From assembly GCA_900466475.1 (NCBI GenBank), contig UBMI01000019.1:136664-200663 (forward strand): 64,000 nt of DNA. Reading direction: 5' to 3'. Both the position numbers and the translations under genes were made by a program. Shown here in pieces: positions 52,471-61,728 of this stretch. Positions within the stretch are counted from its first letter, which is position 1; each line of letters starts with the position of its first letter. The stretch comes from Hyphomicrobiales bacterium (lineage in GTDB: Bacteria; Pseudomonadota; Alphaproteobacteria; Rhizobiales; Rhizobiaceae). The notes beneath the pieces were generated by a model. The model worked only from the letters and a program-made list of their open reading frames with translations, did not search any database and was not told where the DNA came from.

Positions 52471-54342
52471 CTAGCGCAGTGCCCTGAGCGCGTTCAGGAT
52501 GACGGCCACATCGATCACTTCCTGCAGCATGGCGCCGGTGACCGGCGGCAGGAAACCGGCGCCGGCGAAGAGCATGGCGACGAGCGAGAGGCCGATGCCG
52601 GCGAAAATGCTCTGGACGGCGATGGCGCGGGAGCGCCTGGCTATCTCGATTGCCGCGGCGATCCTGTTCAGATCATTGCGGATCAGGACGATATCGGCGG
52701 CCTCCGCCGCAGCCGCGAGATTGGTGGCGCCGACGGCGATGCCGACATCTGCGGCTGCGAGTGCCGGAGCATCGTTGACGCCGTCGCCGACCATCATGAC
52801 CCTTCCGGCTGTGCGCTCCCTGGCGACGACCTCGACCTTCTGAACGGGCGTGAGCCGCGCTTCCACGGCATCCAGCGACAGCGAACCGGCAATGGCGGCG
52901 GCAACGCTGCGCTCATCGCCGCTCGCAAGCACGATCCGGCGGACACCCAGCTTGCGGAGCTTGCCGACAAGCTCGACCGCATCGCCGCGCAGCCGATCCT
53001 CGAAGCCGATTTCGCCGGCGAGCTGTCCGTCGAAGAAGACCTTTGCCTGCATCCGGCCTTTTTTCTCAGGAGGAAGGGAGGGCCTGCCATCCGCCGTGAA
53101 GTAATTATCGCCGCCGACGCTTACCCTGATCCCGTCGACAAGCCCGGAAATGCCGGCGCCTGCAAGCTCCGATACGTCCGTCGGACGTGACAGCGCCAGC
53201 TGCCGTCTCCGGGCTTCCCTGACGATTGCGCGGCCGACAACATGCGAGGATGCCTGATCGAGCGAGGCGGCAAGACGCAGGATCCTGTCCGGTCCTTCCG
53301 GCCCGTCGATCGAGACGACTTCCGGATCGCCCGCCGTCAGCGTGCCGGTCTTGTCGAAGACCGCGACGGAGGCGTCGGCCAGGATCTCCAGCGGGCCTGC
53401 GCCCTTGACCAGCACACCCGCCTTGGCAGCCTTCGAGGTTCCGGCCGCGAGCGCCACGGGAACGGCGAGGATCAGCGGGCAGGGGGTTGCGACGACCAGA
53501 ACCGCGACGATGCGCGCCATGTCGCCGGACAGGATGGCGGCGCCGGTCGCGATCGCCAGCGTTAGGAGCAGAAAGGCGATCGCATAGCGATCGGCCAGTC
53601 GCGCGATCCGCGCCTTCGAACGCCGGGATGCCTCGACCAGCTTGACGATGCCGGAATAGGTGCTGTCTTCTGCGCGGCTTTCGACCCTGATCTCGACCGC
53701 GTCTCCGGCATTGGTGGCGCCGCTCTCGATCCGCGCACCTTTGGCAAGGTGCACCGGAAAGGCTTCTCCGGTCAGGACGGATTGATCGATCGATGCACTC
53801 TCCGACATCAGAGTACCGTCGGCAGGGATCACATCGCCCCTGCGGATCATCAGCATATCGCCGACCGCAATGTCGGGAATGGGGACTTCCTCCAGCCCGT
53901 CTTCCATGAAGCGAAGTGCGGTGCGCGGCACCTGTGCCAAGAGGGCCGACATGCCTTCGTCGGCACGCCGATGCGCATAGGCTTCCAGAAACTGGCCGCC
54001 GGCATACATGAGGGCGACGATCGCCCCGGCGAGATATTCGCCGAACCAGAGGGTCGAGCCCATGGCAAGGGCTGCGATCAGGTCAAGACCAAAATCGCCG
54101 TTTCGGAGCTTGGCACCAATGTCGATCAACAGGAAGGCAAGGGCAACACAGGTGCTTGCGGCAAGGGCCAGCCGGCTTGCCGAGCCGAAATCCAGCAGGA
54201 AGAGGACGAAAGCACCGGCCAGACCGGCCACTGCTGCCGCCGCCATGATTGTCGAGCGCAAGCCGATGTCGGGCATCCATGCGCGCGGTTCGCCGGAAAT
54301 GCGAATTCGGGGCTGAACCATCGGCTCGTCCGGAACGCTCAT
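52471..54342 (-). CDS. P-type ATPase, heavy-metal-type
   Basis: A 623-residue P-type ATPase. The phosphorylation site is D-K-T-G-T-L-T, the membrane motif is A-T-P-C-P-L-I-L-A-V-P, and the hinge is GDGVNDAPALAAADVGIAVG. The actuator TGE is in SVLTGEAFPV. There is no N-terminal metal-binding domain or CxxC. The usual P1B SEHP motif reads S-S-H-V-V-G and the transport motif is CPL rather than CPC or CPH, so metal choice is unclear. I chose the ATG at 54342 (GGGAGG about 9 bases upstream); the ORF to 54471 adds unlikely residues. Located in the stress gene cluster with USP. Confidence 0.88.
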   Translation of the reverse strand: MSVPDEPMVQPRIRISGEPRAWMPDIGLRSTIMAAAAVAGLAGAFVLFLLDFGSASRLALAASTCVALAFLLIDIGAKLRNGDFGLDLIAALAMGSTLWFGEYLAGAIVALMYAGGQFLEAYAHRRADEGMSALLAQVPRTALRFMEDGLEEVPIPDIAVGDMLMIRRGDVIPADGTLMSESASIDQSVLTGEAFPVHLAKGARIESGATNAGDAVEIRVESRAEDSTYSGIVKLVEASRRSKARIARLADRYAIAFLLLTLAIATGAAILSGDMARIVAVLVVATPCPLILAVPVALAAGTSKAAKAGVLVKGAGPLEILADASVAVFDKTGTLTAGDPEVVSIDGPEGPDRILRLAASLDQASSHVVGRAIVREARRRQLALSRPTDVSELAGAGISGLVDGIRVSVGGDNYFTADGRPSLPPEKKGRMQAKVFFDGQLAGEIGFEDRLRGDAVELVGKLRKLGVRRIVLASGDERSVAAAIAGSLSLDAVEARLTPVQKVEVVARERTAGRVMMVGDGVNDAPALAAADVGIAVGATNLAAAAEAADIVLIRNDLNRIAAAIEIARRSRAIAVQSIFAGIGLSLVAMLFAGAGFLPPVTGAMLQEVIDVAVILNALRALR

Positions 54343-55393
54343 GGTCGCACGCCTCCCATTTCCGCTGGGTGTTTCCTCTCGGGTGCGCAGGATCGATGCT
54401 TGAACTCGTTGCCTGGCGCCGTCATGCGTCCGGGAATGTGGCACGGTCAGCGGATTTTTCCTTGATCTCACGCAAGCTGCGCCTGACCGATGGGCACGAC
54501 GACTATGCGCTATAAGCGGACGAGGGCTCAGCTAGGGAGATGTGGTCGATCTGGGGCCGCGAGAGGACTGACCGTTTTTAGATCAAGAAGGGACTATGGC
54601 TGCCGTTCGTTAGGCGTACGGGAGTAGTAAGTACCGACGCATTATCGCCAACTACGCCAGGTCAGGGAGTCTCGGATCGCCTTTTCCAGCGCATCGTCGA
54701 TCAAACCACGCGCTTCAAGCAGCCTACGCAAACGGGAAGGCGTAGCAAAGGCATCCAGCCAACCCATGTTGAGTTTGACTAAGCTCGGATTACCCCCTGG
54801 AGCATCGATCATCTTCCGAGCGAAATGTTCATCGTCCAAAGTTATTGCCGGGAGGCGGTAAAAATCTCTCTTGCCCAATGTTTGCAGGATTTGTCGAAAA
54901 CGAAGCGCCATCTTTGCGCACGACCGCCACGGTGCCGCTGCTCGCCCATCCTTCAAGGTAGTGTCGCCGTACATAGTGTTGTCGCCGCGTCACGTTCATA
55001 GATAAAGGTTGGCACTTTCATGGGGGTGGCACAATTCGTTTAAGCGGCCAAGCGCATGCCTTCGCATTAATTTCCGATGCGATATGCTGGCTTTGAGGCT
55101 CCGTATCTAGATTGCTGGCATGGCCAGAGGCGCCCCGAACGGCAGCTTTTGGGGAGCAGCGCCACAGAGCGAAGTGGCCGACATGAGGGCGCAAGTTGGC
55201 CGCGTGGCAGCTGCGCCACTTACGCCACAACTTTCGGTCGCCATCCACTTTCCGATAGGCCCTGAAGACGACCCCCAGTTGCTCTACGATTGGCATTGTC
55301 GCCGCGCGGCGCCATTTGGCCTAGTTGATAGCTTTCTTGCAATTGCTCCGCTCAGTCTCCAAAATCAAGTCGCATCAATCAAAAGGACCTCTT
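54343..55393. other. Gene-poor stretch at the left of a lower-GC islet
   Basis: Over 1 kb with only one doubtful ORF (54642-54974). Overlapping ORFs on both strands at 55018-55485 have no family character. The sequence around 55134-55190 (a short CGAACGGCAGCTTTTGG-type block) looks like degenerate non-coding DNA that is often mis-annotated. I see no transposase, tRNA or att-like direct repeat. It may be a decayed insertion. Confidence 0.45.
54642..54974 (-). CDS. Doubtful hypothetical protein
   Basis: A 110-residue ORF; from an inner ATG at 54911 it gives an 89-residue chain with a reasonable helical pattern (FRQILQTLGKRDFYRLP, then ATPSRLRRLLEARGLIDDAL). No ribosome site is visible at either start and no family is recognised. 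It may be the remnant of a larger gene in a decayed region. Confidence 0.35.
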   Translation of the reverse strand: MYGDTTLKDGRAAAPWRSCAKMALRFRQILQTLGKRDFYRLPAITLDDEHFARKMIDAPGGNPSLVKLNMGWLDAFATPSRLRRLLEARGLIDDALEKAIRDSLTWRSWR

Positions 55394-55903
55394 ATGAGTG
55401 CTCGCCTATCGACTGCCATAAAAATCGGCGAAGCCGCAAAAGGGATCTTGCTAAAGACTCAAAGCTTCCCCGATCGAGAAGTTGAAAAGCTCGATGGTGT
55501 TTGCCAACTTGTGCATGTTGGCGTGGAGCCTATGCTTCTGGCACTGTCGATGGAGCTGGCACTCAAGGCGTGGTTCGTTTTTGACTTCGATGATCCGAAA
55601 ACTGCCAAATCGCACGACCTAGCGAAGCTGTTTGATAAGCTTAAGCCCGAGAGTCAGGAGAAACTTGACGCGGAGTTCAAGAGATCAGTGGCGCCATATC
55701 ATCCCAACTTCTTGCATACTGACTACAGTATTCGTCACGTCCTGTACCAGCACAAAGATGCGTTCATCGATTGGCGCTACCTTCATGAGCCTAAATCCAC
55801 GATGTTCGACCGGAGTACTTTCCAGGCAACACTGGAAATGGTGCTCAAAGAATTTGACAAGAGATATCGCATTGAGCGGGTAGAGCCGCTTTGGCAATCC
55901 TAA
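55394..55903 (+). CDS. HEPN-like protein
   Basis: A 169-residue helical protein. The H74-D-L following LALSMELALKAWFVF, and the later W127-R-Y-L-H-E, match the layout of HEPN-domain proteins, several of which are nucleic-acid-linked defence or toxin components. The classical R-x4-6-H is not certain. AAGGA lies about 8 bases before the ATG at 55394. Two counted lines in the gene gave 28 and 30 G+C of 60 (47-50%) against 38 of 60 in the neighbouring cyclase gene, consistent with recent transfer. No nucleotidyltransferase partner is adjacent. Confidence 0.65.
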   Translation: MSARLSTAIKIGEAAKGILLKTQSFPDREVEKLDGVCQLVHVGVEPMLLALSMELALKAWFVFDFDDPKTAKSHDLAKLFDKLKPESQEKLDAEFKRSVAPYHPNFLHTDYSIRHVLYQHKDAFIDWRYLHEPKSTMFDRSTFQATLEMVLKEFDKRYRIERVEPLWQS

Positions 55904-56147
55904 GTAGCTGGACATCGAGGACGAGTGTCCGCCTTCTAGAACTTGCATAAGCGGCCTCATCGACTGAAAAGGCGATGCGAATCCGCCTTTTATGGTCGGA
56001 CCGTCGAATGACTGTTTCGGGCCAGAAGCGGCCCAATGTCTCACCGGCTTGCCATCAAATCGTAAGCATTGCCAATCGCAAAACATCCAGGCCCGCTAAT
56101 GTGCTACATTGCGTCATCACAGGCTTCTGTTGCGGGGGGGATCGAGA

Positions 56148-57908
56148 ATGCAGCGCAAGCTGGCCACGATCATGGTCGGGGATTTCGTCGGCTCCACCTC
56201 TGCGATGGAAACAGACGAAGAGGGAGCGATTACCCGGATCGATACTGTCCTCGAAACGGTTCGCGCCGTCGTCCAGCGCCATGACGGCCGTGTGTTCGGC
56301 ACGGCGGGGGATGCGTTGCTTGCGGAATTCGCCAGTCCCGTCAATGCGCTCCGGTCCGCCATCGAGGCGCGCGCCGAGATCGCTGCGCTTCCTGGAGCGA
56401 GCGGCGGCGACATGCGGTTTGGCCTCCATCTTGCCGATGTGGTGGTCGTCGGCTCGGACCTGCGTGGCGACGGCGTGAACATCGCCGCGCGCATCGAGGC
56501 GTCCGCGCCACCCGGCGCAATCGACGTTTCAGGGCTGCTTTACGACCAGGTGCGGCGTGTCTCGCCCTGCGGGTTCGAAGATATCGGCGAAAGACGGCTA
56601 AAGGGGATTCTGGAGCCGATCCGGATCTACCGGGTCACCGAACTGGTGGACCGCCACGTCTATCAGTTCGCTCCAACGCGCTCCGCCCCCAGCGCCGCCC
56701 AGTCTCCCCGGACCAACTCGATCGCGGTGACGCGCTTCGACGTGGCGTCTGGCGACGTTGCGGATCAATGGTTCCTGGCGGAGGGCATTACCGACGACCT
56801 GACGCTCGAACTCAGCCGCCTGAAAGGGTTATTCGTCAGTTCCCGCTCGGCGGCCGCCGCCCTGACGACGAAAGACCCGGTCGAGATCGGCCGTCTTCTC
56901 GGCGTCGGCTATGTCATCAGCGGCTCGATCCGGCAGGTGGGCGAGGACCTCAGGGTCAATATCGCGCTGACCGAGACGGGAGAGGGGCTCGTCATCTGGT
57001 CGGACCGGATCAAGCGCCCGTTTCGCGAATTGCTCGATGTGCTGGACGAGATCATCGCCCGTGTCGCGGCAACGGTCTCCGGACGTATCGAACAGTCGGA
57101 ACTTGCGGCAGCACGGCTGAAGCGGCCGGAGAACATGACGGCCTATGAGTACTATCTACGCGGTCTCGACCATCACCGCCTGGTGGGCGTGGCGGATATT
57201 CACATCCACGAAGCTATGAGCTGGTTCGAGCGGGCAATGGTGGCCGACCCCGGTTTCGGCCGTCCCTTCGCAATGCATGTCTGCTCGTGGAGCAACCTGC
57301 CGAGCTTCGACATGGACAAGGCCGAGCAGCAGGTTGCACATGCGCTCGCCCTCGACCCGTCCGACCCGGAAGCCCATCGCATCATGGGCGCGATCAAGAT
57401 GAAATCGGGCGACTTCGTTTCGGCCCGCTATCACCACATCCGCGCCCATGAACTCGCACCGAACGACGCCTATATTCTCGGCCGCAGCGCTGCCTTCTAC
57501 GTCTATGCCGGGGAGGCCGAGCGCGCCCTCGAAATGCTCGATCGCGCCGAAACGCTCGATCCCTTCCTGCCGGTCTGGATCACCGAGGAGCGGGTGGCGG
57601 CGCTCTATGCGTTGAGCCGGTTCGAAGAGATGATCCGTGTCGCCGTGACGCTGCCGTTCCAGACCCGGCGCAAGTCGCTCTACCAGGTTGCCGCCAGCAT
57701 GGCCTGCGGCAATGCCGACAGGGCCGAATCCCTGGTCCGGCAAGCGCTCTCGCTCGATCCGACCCTGTCGGCGGTCTATATCCGGATGCAGGAAACCTAT
57801 GCGGACGAATCCGTCACCGAAACGCTGGTTGCGCGCAATTGCGATGCCGGCCTGCCGTTGACGCCGCGCAAGCCCGCAGCGCGGAAGAAATCACTCTCCC
57901 TGAGATGA
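56148..57908 (+). CDS. Class III adenylate/guanylate cyclase with TolB-like and TPR regions
   Basis: A 586-residue protein. Residues 1-175 form a class III cyclase domain: metal Asp D12 (VGDFVGST), D55 (GTAGDALLAEF), and N111/R115 in GDGVNIAARIEA. A TolB/OmpR-like region (about 185-320, LGVGYVISGSIRQVGEDLR) follows, then TPR-like helices (about 340-560). The design is common in Rhizobiales, where many cyclases sense different cues. No membrane segment is seen. GGGGGG precedes the ATG at 56148. It lies beyond the lower-GC islet and has host-like codon use. Confidence 0.88.
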   Translation: MQRKLATIMVGDFVGSTSAMETDEEGAITRIDTVLETVRAVVQRHDGRVFGTAGDALLAEFASPVNALRSAIEARAEIAALPGASGGDMRFGLHLADVVVVGSDLRGDGVNIAARIEASAPPGAIDVSGLLYDQVRRVSPCGFEDIGERRLKGILEPIRIYRVTELVDRHVYQFAPTRSAPSAAQSPRTNSIAVTRFDVASGDVADQWFLAEGITDDLTLELSRLKGLFVSSRSAAAALTTKDPVEIGRLLGVGYVISGSIRQVGEDLRVNIALTETGEGLVIWSDRIKRPFRELLDVLDEIIARVAATVSGRIEQSELAAARLKRPENMTAYEYYLRGLDHHRLVGVADIHIHEAMSWFERAMVADPGFGRPFAMHVCSWSNLPSFDMDKAEQQVAHALALDPSDPEAHRIMGAIKMKSGDFVSARYHHIRAHELAPNDAYILGRSAAFYVYAGEAERALEMLDRAETLDPFLPVWITEERVAALYALSRFEEMIRVAVTLPFQTRRKSLYQVAASMACGNADRAESLVRQALSLDPTLSAVYIRMQETYADESVTETLVARNCDAGLPLTPRKPAARKKSLSLR

Positions 57909-57974
57909 TGATCGCCCGGCTGCATCAGACTGCCGCGGCCCGTCTCCAAAGATCGGCGCAGGCCGCGAGTGCTT

Positions 57975-58547
57975 CTAGGCCTTGAGCCGGGCGAGCTGCG
58001 GGCCGACGATCGCGGCAAAGAGGCTGGGCTCGCCGAGGGCGCGGGCCGACAGCATGGCGCCGTGGACGGAGGCCATCAGGATCTGCGCTTCCTCCTCGGG
58101 CGATCTGGTGAGCCGGAAGAGCTTCTGCTCTGCGCCGGCCTTCAGCACCGATGTCAGCCAGGCGGCCAGGTTCTCGAAATGCCGGCGCACATGGGCTGCG
58201 ACCGGCTCCGGCAGCATCTGCATTTCGGCCGCGAGCATGGCGCAGACGCAGAATGGTTCCGTGGCATCGAGAATGCATTTCTGCCAGTAGTTCAGATAGG
58301 CCTGCAACTGATCGACAGGACCGGGGACGTGCTCGCGCAGCGAGTTCAGGCCGGATTCGGCGCGCTGCGTATAGCGATCGACCAGGACCTGCACGAGCTC
58401 GGCCTTGGTGGGGAAATGGTGGTGGATGCTCGCCTTGCGGATACCGACCGCCTCGGAAATATCGGCATAGCTGAAGCCGTTATAGCCTCCCGCCACGACG
58501 AGGGACTGCGCTATATCGAGGATTTTTTCCGAAGTCGTCTGTTCCAT
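57975..58547 (-). CDS. TetR family transcriptional regulator
   Basis: A 190-residue TetR repressor; the helix-turn-helix is GFSYADISEAVGIRKASIHH (about residues 24-43) followed by FPTKAELV. The C-terminal half resembles the AcrR-like group with CVCAMLAAEM. The ATG at 58547 is the first in frame. It is divergent from a DUF308 membrane-protein gene, with two CCTA...TAGG-type palindromes in between (58552-58575 and 58669-58680), the likely operators. Confidence 0.9.
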   Translation of the reverse strand: MEQTTSEKILDIAQSLVVAGGYNGFSYADISEAVGIRKASIHHHFPTKAELVQVLVDRYTQRAESGLNSLREHVPGPVDQLQAYLNYWQKCILDATEPFCVCAMLAAEMQMLPEPVAAHVRRHFENLAAWLTSVLKAGAEQKLFRLTRSPEEEAQILMASVHGAMLSARALGEPSLFAAIVGPQLARLKA

Positions 58548-58551
58548 GCAG

Positions 58552-58575
58552 CTTGCCTATCTGCCGGTAGGCAAG
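58552..58575. promoter_or_regulatory. TetR operator candidate, regulator-proximal
   Basis: CTTGCCTA (58552-58559) and TAGGCAAG (58568-58575) are perfect 8-base inverted arms around TCTGCCGG. It abuts the TetR start, suiting autorepression. Confidence 0.6.
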
Positions 58576-58647
58576 GCTGTCAAGCTGGCGCTGCGGGCTC
58601 GCTCACGCGCTTGTGTTCGTCATGGCAGCGGGCGGCGCGTTTGGCGA

Positions 58648-58680
58648 TTGACTCCTTAAAGTTATCTACCTACTAGTAGG
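58648..58680 (+). promoter_or_regulatory. Promoter and operator candidate for the DUF308 gene
   Basis: TTGACT (58648-58653) lies 17 bases before TACTAG (58671-58676), which is inside the palindrome CCTACTAGTAGG (58669-58680). The arms share CCTA/TAGG with the other site, so the same TetR protein may bind and block the -10. Confidence 0.5.
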
Positions 58681-58702
58681 AAGACAAAACAAGGAGCCTG
58701 TC

Positions 58703-59278
58703 ATGCAAAACCAATCTTCCGCGCAATCGAGCTGGTTGCGATCCTACTATTTCGTCCGCGCGCTGTTCTCGATCGGCTGGATCATCGCCGCCATTCTTGC
58801 GGCCAGTCTGTCGGGAAGCCAATCGGCGCTCGCGTCGGTGCTGCTCGTTATCTATCCGGCCTGGGATGCGGTGGCGAACCTCGTGGACGCCCGCTCGAAT
58901 GGTGGACTGAAGGCGAATCCCGCACAGAGCTTCAACGTCGCCGTCAGCACGATCACCACGCTCGCCGTCATCATCGCCGTGCTTGATAGCACCTATGCCG
59001 TGCTCGCGGTCTTCGGCATCTGGGCGATCTTCTCGGGCCTGCTGCAGCTTTCGGCGGCCGTGCGGCGCTGGCGCATTTACGGCGCGCAGTGGGTGATGAT
59101 CCTCAGCGGCGCGCAATCGACGCTCGCCGGCGGCTTCATGATCAGCCGGGCCTATGGGACCGCGGCGCCGAGCATTCTCGACATTGCGCCCTATGCCGGG
59201 TTTGGCGCCTTCTATTTCCTGCTGTCGGCGGTGTGGATGACCGTTGCGGCCTATCGGAAGGCGAGTGTGCAGGGGTGA
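58703..59278 (+). CDS. DUF308-type membrane protein
   Basis: A 191-residue integral membrane protein with about six hydrophobic segments, similar to DUF308/HdeD-like proteins: YYFVRALFSIGWIIAAILAA, VLLVIYPAWDAVANLVDAR and FGIWAIFSGLLQLSAAVRRW. Function is unknown; HdeD is linked to acid and stress tolerance. AAGGAG is 6 bases before the ATG at 58703. It is divergent from a TetR gene that probably represses it. Confidence 0.85.
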   Translation: MQNQSSAQSSWLRSYYFVRALFSIGWIIAAILAASLSGSQSALASVLLVIYPAWDAVANLVDARSNGGLKANPAQSFNVAVSTITTLAVIIAVLDSTYAVLAVFGIWAIFSGLLQLSAAVRRWRIYGAQWVMILSGAQSTLAGGFMISRAYGTAAPSILDIAPYAGFGAFYFLLSAVWMTVAAYRKASVQG

Positions 59279-59542
59279 GGTGCCAGCCCCAGCCGGAATG
59301 AGAGAATGCTTCGATGGCATGGGCGCGGAGAGCCGCCCATCGCCATCGTTTCCGTGGGATTCCAAAGCCGACGGTTGCGTGGGTGCCCAAAGCAGGCTCT
59401 TCATTCGAGGAGATGTCGATAGACGATTGTCGGTTCTCTCGCACCCCCGTTGGCAAACCGCCCCCTCAGCGGCTAATCTTGCGCCACCCCACCTTCGGCC
59501 GCCCCTTCCCAGGCCCGGCCGCACCATCACGAGGACATCATC

Positions 59543-60706
59543 ATGAGCACCATCGAAGCCGTCGCCGAAGAGGCCAAGGGCTGGCGCCGGCATATCCATC
59601 AGAATCCGGAGCTGCTGTTCGACCTGCCCGAGACGGCGGCCTTCGTCGCCGGCAAGCTTGCGGAATTCGGCTGCGATGACGTCACGACCGGGCTTGCCAG
59701 GACCGGGGTCGTCGCCGTCATCGAGGGCACCAAGGGCCCCGGCAAGACGATTGCGTTGCGCTGCGACATGGATGCGTTGCCGATGTCGGAGCAGACCAAT
59801 CTTCCCTATGCCTCTGTTAATGCCAACCGCATGCATGCCTGCGGTCATGACGGGCACACGGCCATGCTGCTTGCCACCGCAAAATGCCTTGCCGAAGTCA
59901 GGGATTTCTCCGGCAAGGTCGTGCTGATCTTCCAGCCGGCGGAAGAGGGCGGCGGTGGTGCGCGTGTCATGATCGAGGAAGGCCTGCTTGAGCGTTTCGG
60001 CATTGACGAGGTCTACGGCATGCATAACGAGCCGGGCCTGGAAATCGGTTCCTTTGCCACGCGCGCCGGACCGTTCATGGCGGGTGCGGATCGTTTCGTC
60101 ATTACCATCAACGGCAAGGGCGGGCATGCGGCAGCACCGCAGATGACGCGCGATCCCGTTCTCGTCAGCGCCCATATGGTGACTGCGCTGCAATCGATCG
60201 CCTCGCGCTTTACCGATCCCTTCGATCCTGTCGTCGTTTCCGTCACCTTCTCGGAAGCGGGTAACGACAAGGCGCTGAACGTCATTCCCGCTTCCGTGCG
60301 CCTCGGCGGCACCATCCGCACCATGCAGGCGGATACGCGCAAGGCCGTCGAGCAGCGGTTCCGCGAGATCGTGCATGGCACGGCGAAGCTGTTCGAGACG
60401 GAAGCCGAGATCGACTGGCGGCCGGGCTATCCGGTCACGGTCAACGATGCCGGCAGGACGTCAGCTGTCGTTGCGGCGGCTGCGCGGGTAGCCGGCGAGG
60501 AGCGGGTGGAAGCGGCCTACGTGCAGTCGATGGGCGCGGAGGATTTCTCCTACATGCTGGAGAAACGGCCGGGCGCGATGATCCTGATCGGCAACGGGGA
60601 TAGCGCGGGTCTGCACCACCCGGCCTATGATTTCAACGACAAGGCGATTGCGCATGGGGTGCGCTACTGGTTGTCGCTGGTCGGGCAGGAGCTTGGGGGG
60701 CGCTGA
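59543..60706 (+). CDS. M20 family metallohydrolase (hippurate-hydrolase-like)
   Basis: The 387-residue protein is an M20/M40-type amidohydrolase. The metal site includes HACGHDGHTAMLL, E-E in QPAEEGGGG and the C-terminal AEDFSYML and HHPAYDFND. GKGGHAAAPQ marks the dimerisation lid. Members hydrolyse N-acyl amino acids, such as hippurate or acetyl derivatives. GAGGAC lies about 8 bases before the ATG at 59543. It is monocistronic; the 264 bases upstream show no gene. Confidence 0.9.
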   Translation: MSTIEAVAEEAKGWRRHIHQNPELLFDLPETAAFVAGKLAEFGCDDVTTGLARTGVVAVIEGTKGPGKTIALRCDMDALPMSEQTNLPYASVNANRMHACGHDGHTAMLLATAKCLAEVRDFSGKVVLIFQPAEEGGGGARVMIEEGLLERFGIDEVYGMHNEPGLEIGSFATRAGPFMAGADRFVITINGKGGHAAAPQMTRDPVLVSAHMVTALQSIASRFTDPFDPVVVSVTFSEAGNDKALNVIPASVRLGGTIRTMQADTRKAVEQRFREIVHGTAKLFETEAEIDWRPGYPVTVNDAGRTSAVVAAAARVAGEERVEAAYVQSMGAEDFSYMLEKRPGAMILIGNGDSAGLHHPAYDFNDKAIAHGVRYWLSLVGQELGGR

Positions 60707-61007
60707 GGCTGACTGGGTGGAGAGGAGCGTGGTTTTCCTCTCCCTCATTTCTGCGTCCCTGGCGCCGGCGCCGGGGATATCAGAGAAGCCAGCCACCGCG
60801 CGTCCGTGCGGTGAATGACGCCCGACATATGCGACAAGCGAAATAATCTCTCCTGCCCAAGGACTTTGGCAGGCTGGATCCCTGTGACAAGCACAGGGAT
60901 GAGGGAGAGAGGAGGCGGGTCTCGGTACCCCGGACGATGTTTGCGCTGTTAGAGGCGCGTGTCGCCGAAGACACTGCCGCGACCGGGCGCGGCGGAGAGC
61001 CTGTCCC
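60707..61007. other. Intergenic between M20 and LOG genes
   Basis: About 300 bases between convergent genes, without an ORF I trust. It contains GGCGCCGGCGCCGG and a strong hairpin at 60878-60900. Confidence 0.5.
60878..60900. terminator. Hairpin between convergent genes
   Basis: ATCCCTGTG-ACAAG-CACAGGGAT is a perfect 9-base stem with a 5-base loop between the M20 gene (+) and the LOG gene (-). It may be a bidirectional transcription stop or part of a dispersed repeat; it lacks T-runs. Confidence 0.4.
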
Positions 61008-61586
61008 TCACAACCACTTCGGCACGTCGACCCGTTGAAACGCCCTCAGATCGCCAATCAGCCCGGCCGCATCGGCATTCACTGAAATTGAATAGCGATG
61101 CGCCGGCGGCAGGAATTTCGTCTCCACCATGTGGTCTATGAACTTGAGAAAGGCATCGAAGAAGCCTGCAGAATTCAACAGGCCGACGGGTTTGTCGATC
61201 TCGGAGAGCTGGTTCATCGTCCAGACCTCCATCAATTCCTCGATCGTGCCGATGCCGCCGGGCAGCGCGATGAAGGCATCGGCAAGCTCGGCCATGCGCT
61301 GTTTGCGCAGGCGCAGGGTCGGCGTGATTTCATCCGTCGTGAGCTTCGGGTGCGAATGGCCGCGCTGATGCAGGCTTTCGGTGATAACGCCATGCGCCGT
61401 GCCGCCGGCCTCGAGCACTGCATCGGCGACGACGCCCATCAGGCCCTTGGTCGTTCCGCCATAGACGAGGCCGATGCCCTGGCTCGCCATGGCCCGGCCA
61501 AGCGCGCGGGCGCCATCGGCGAAATCGTCCGTTGCGCCGAAGTTCGATCCGCAGAATACCGCGATGGACTTGATGGAGCGTGTCAT
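61008..61586 (-). CDS. LOG family protein (cytokinin riboside phosphate ribohydrolase-like)
   Basis: A 192-residue Rossmann-fold protein of the LOG/TIGR00730 family. The signature P109-G-G-I-G-T-I-E116 (PGGxGTxxE) is intact, preceded by VYGGTTKGLMGVVADAVLEAGG. The enzymes cleave nucleoside 5'-monophosphates such as cytokinin precursors or AMP. The ATG at 61586 opens with TRSIKSIAVFCGSN, typical of the family. It is downstream of, and on the same strand as, a sensor kinase gene, 142 bases apart. Confidence 0.92.
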   Translation of the reverse strand: MTRSIKSIAVFCGSNFGATDDFADGARALGRAMASQGIGLVYGGTTKGLMGVVADAVLEAGGTAHGVITESLHQRGHSHPKLTTDEITPTLRLRKQRMAELADAFIALPGGIGTIEELMEVWTMNQLSEIDKPVGLLNSAGFFDAFLKFIDHMVETKFLPPAHRYSISVNADAAGLIGDLRAFQRVDVPKWL

Positions 61587-61728
61587 GATCGGTCGCCTTC
61601 CTGTGTTTTAGCTGACACGCAATAGCGGCCAGTCGCAACAAAGGAAAGCGGTCAGGAGGCTCGATCCGGCATCAGTGCCGATATGCACAACCTCGATCTG
61701 CAGCGTCAGTCCGACGCCGGCGTTAGGC

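Noticed and set aside
55120-55485. 121-residue plus-strand ORF before the HEPN-like gene
   Set aside because: Out of frame with that gene, no family character; degenerate sequence.
58673-60376. 567-residue minus-strand ORF
   Set aside because: Antisense to the DUF308 and M20 genes, Arg/His/Gly-rich, no recognisable domain.
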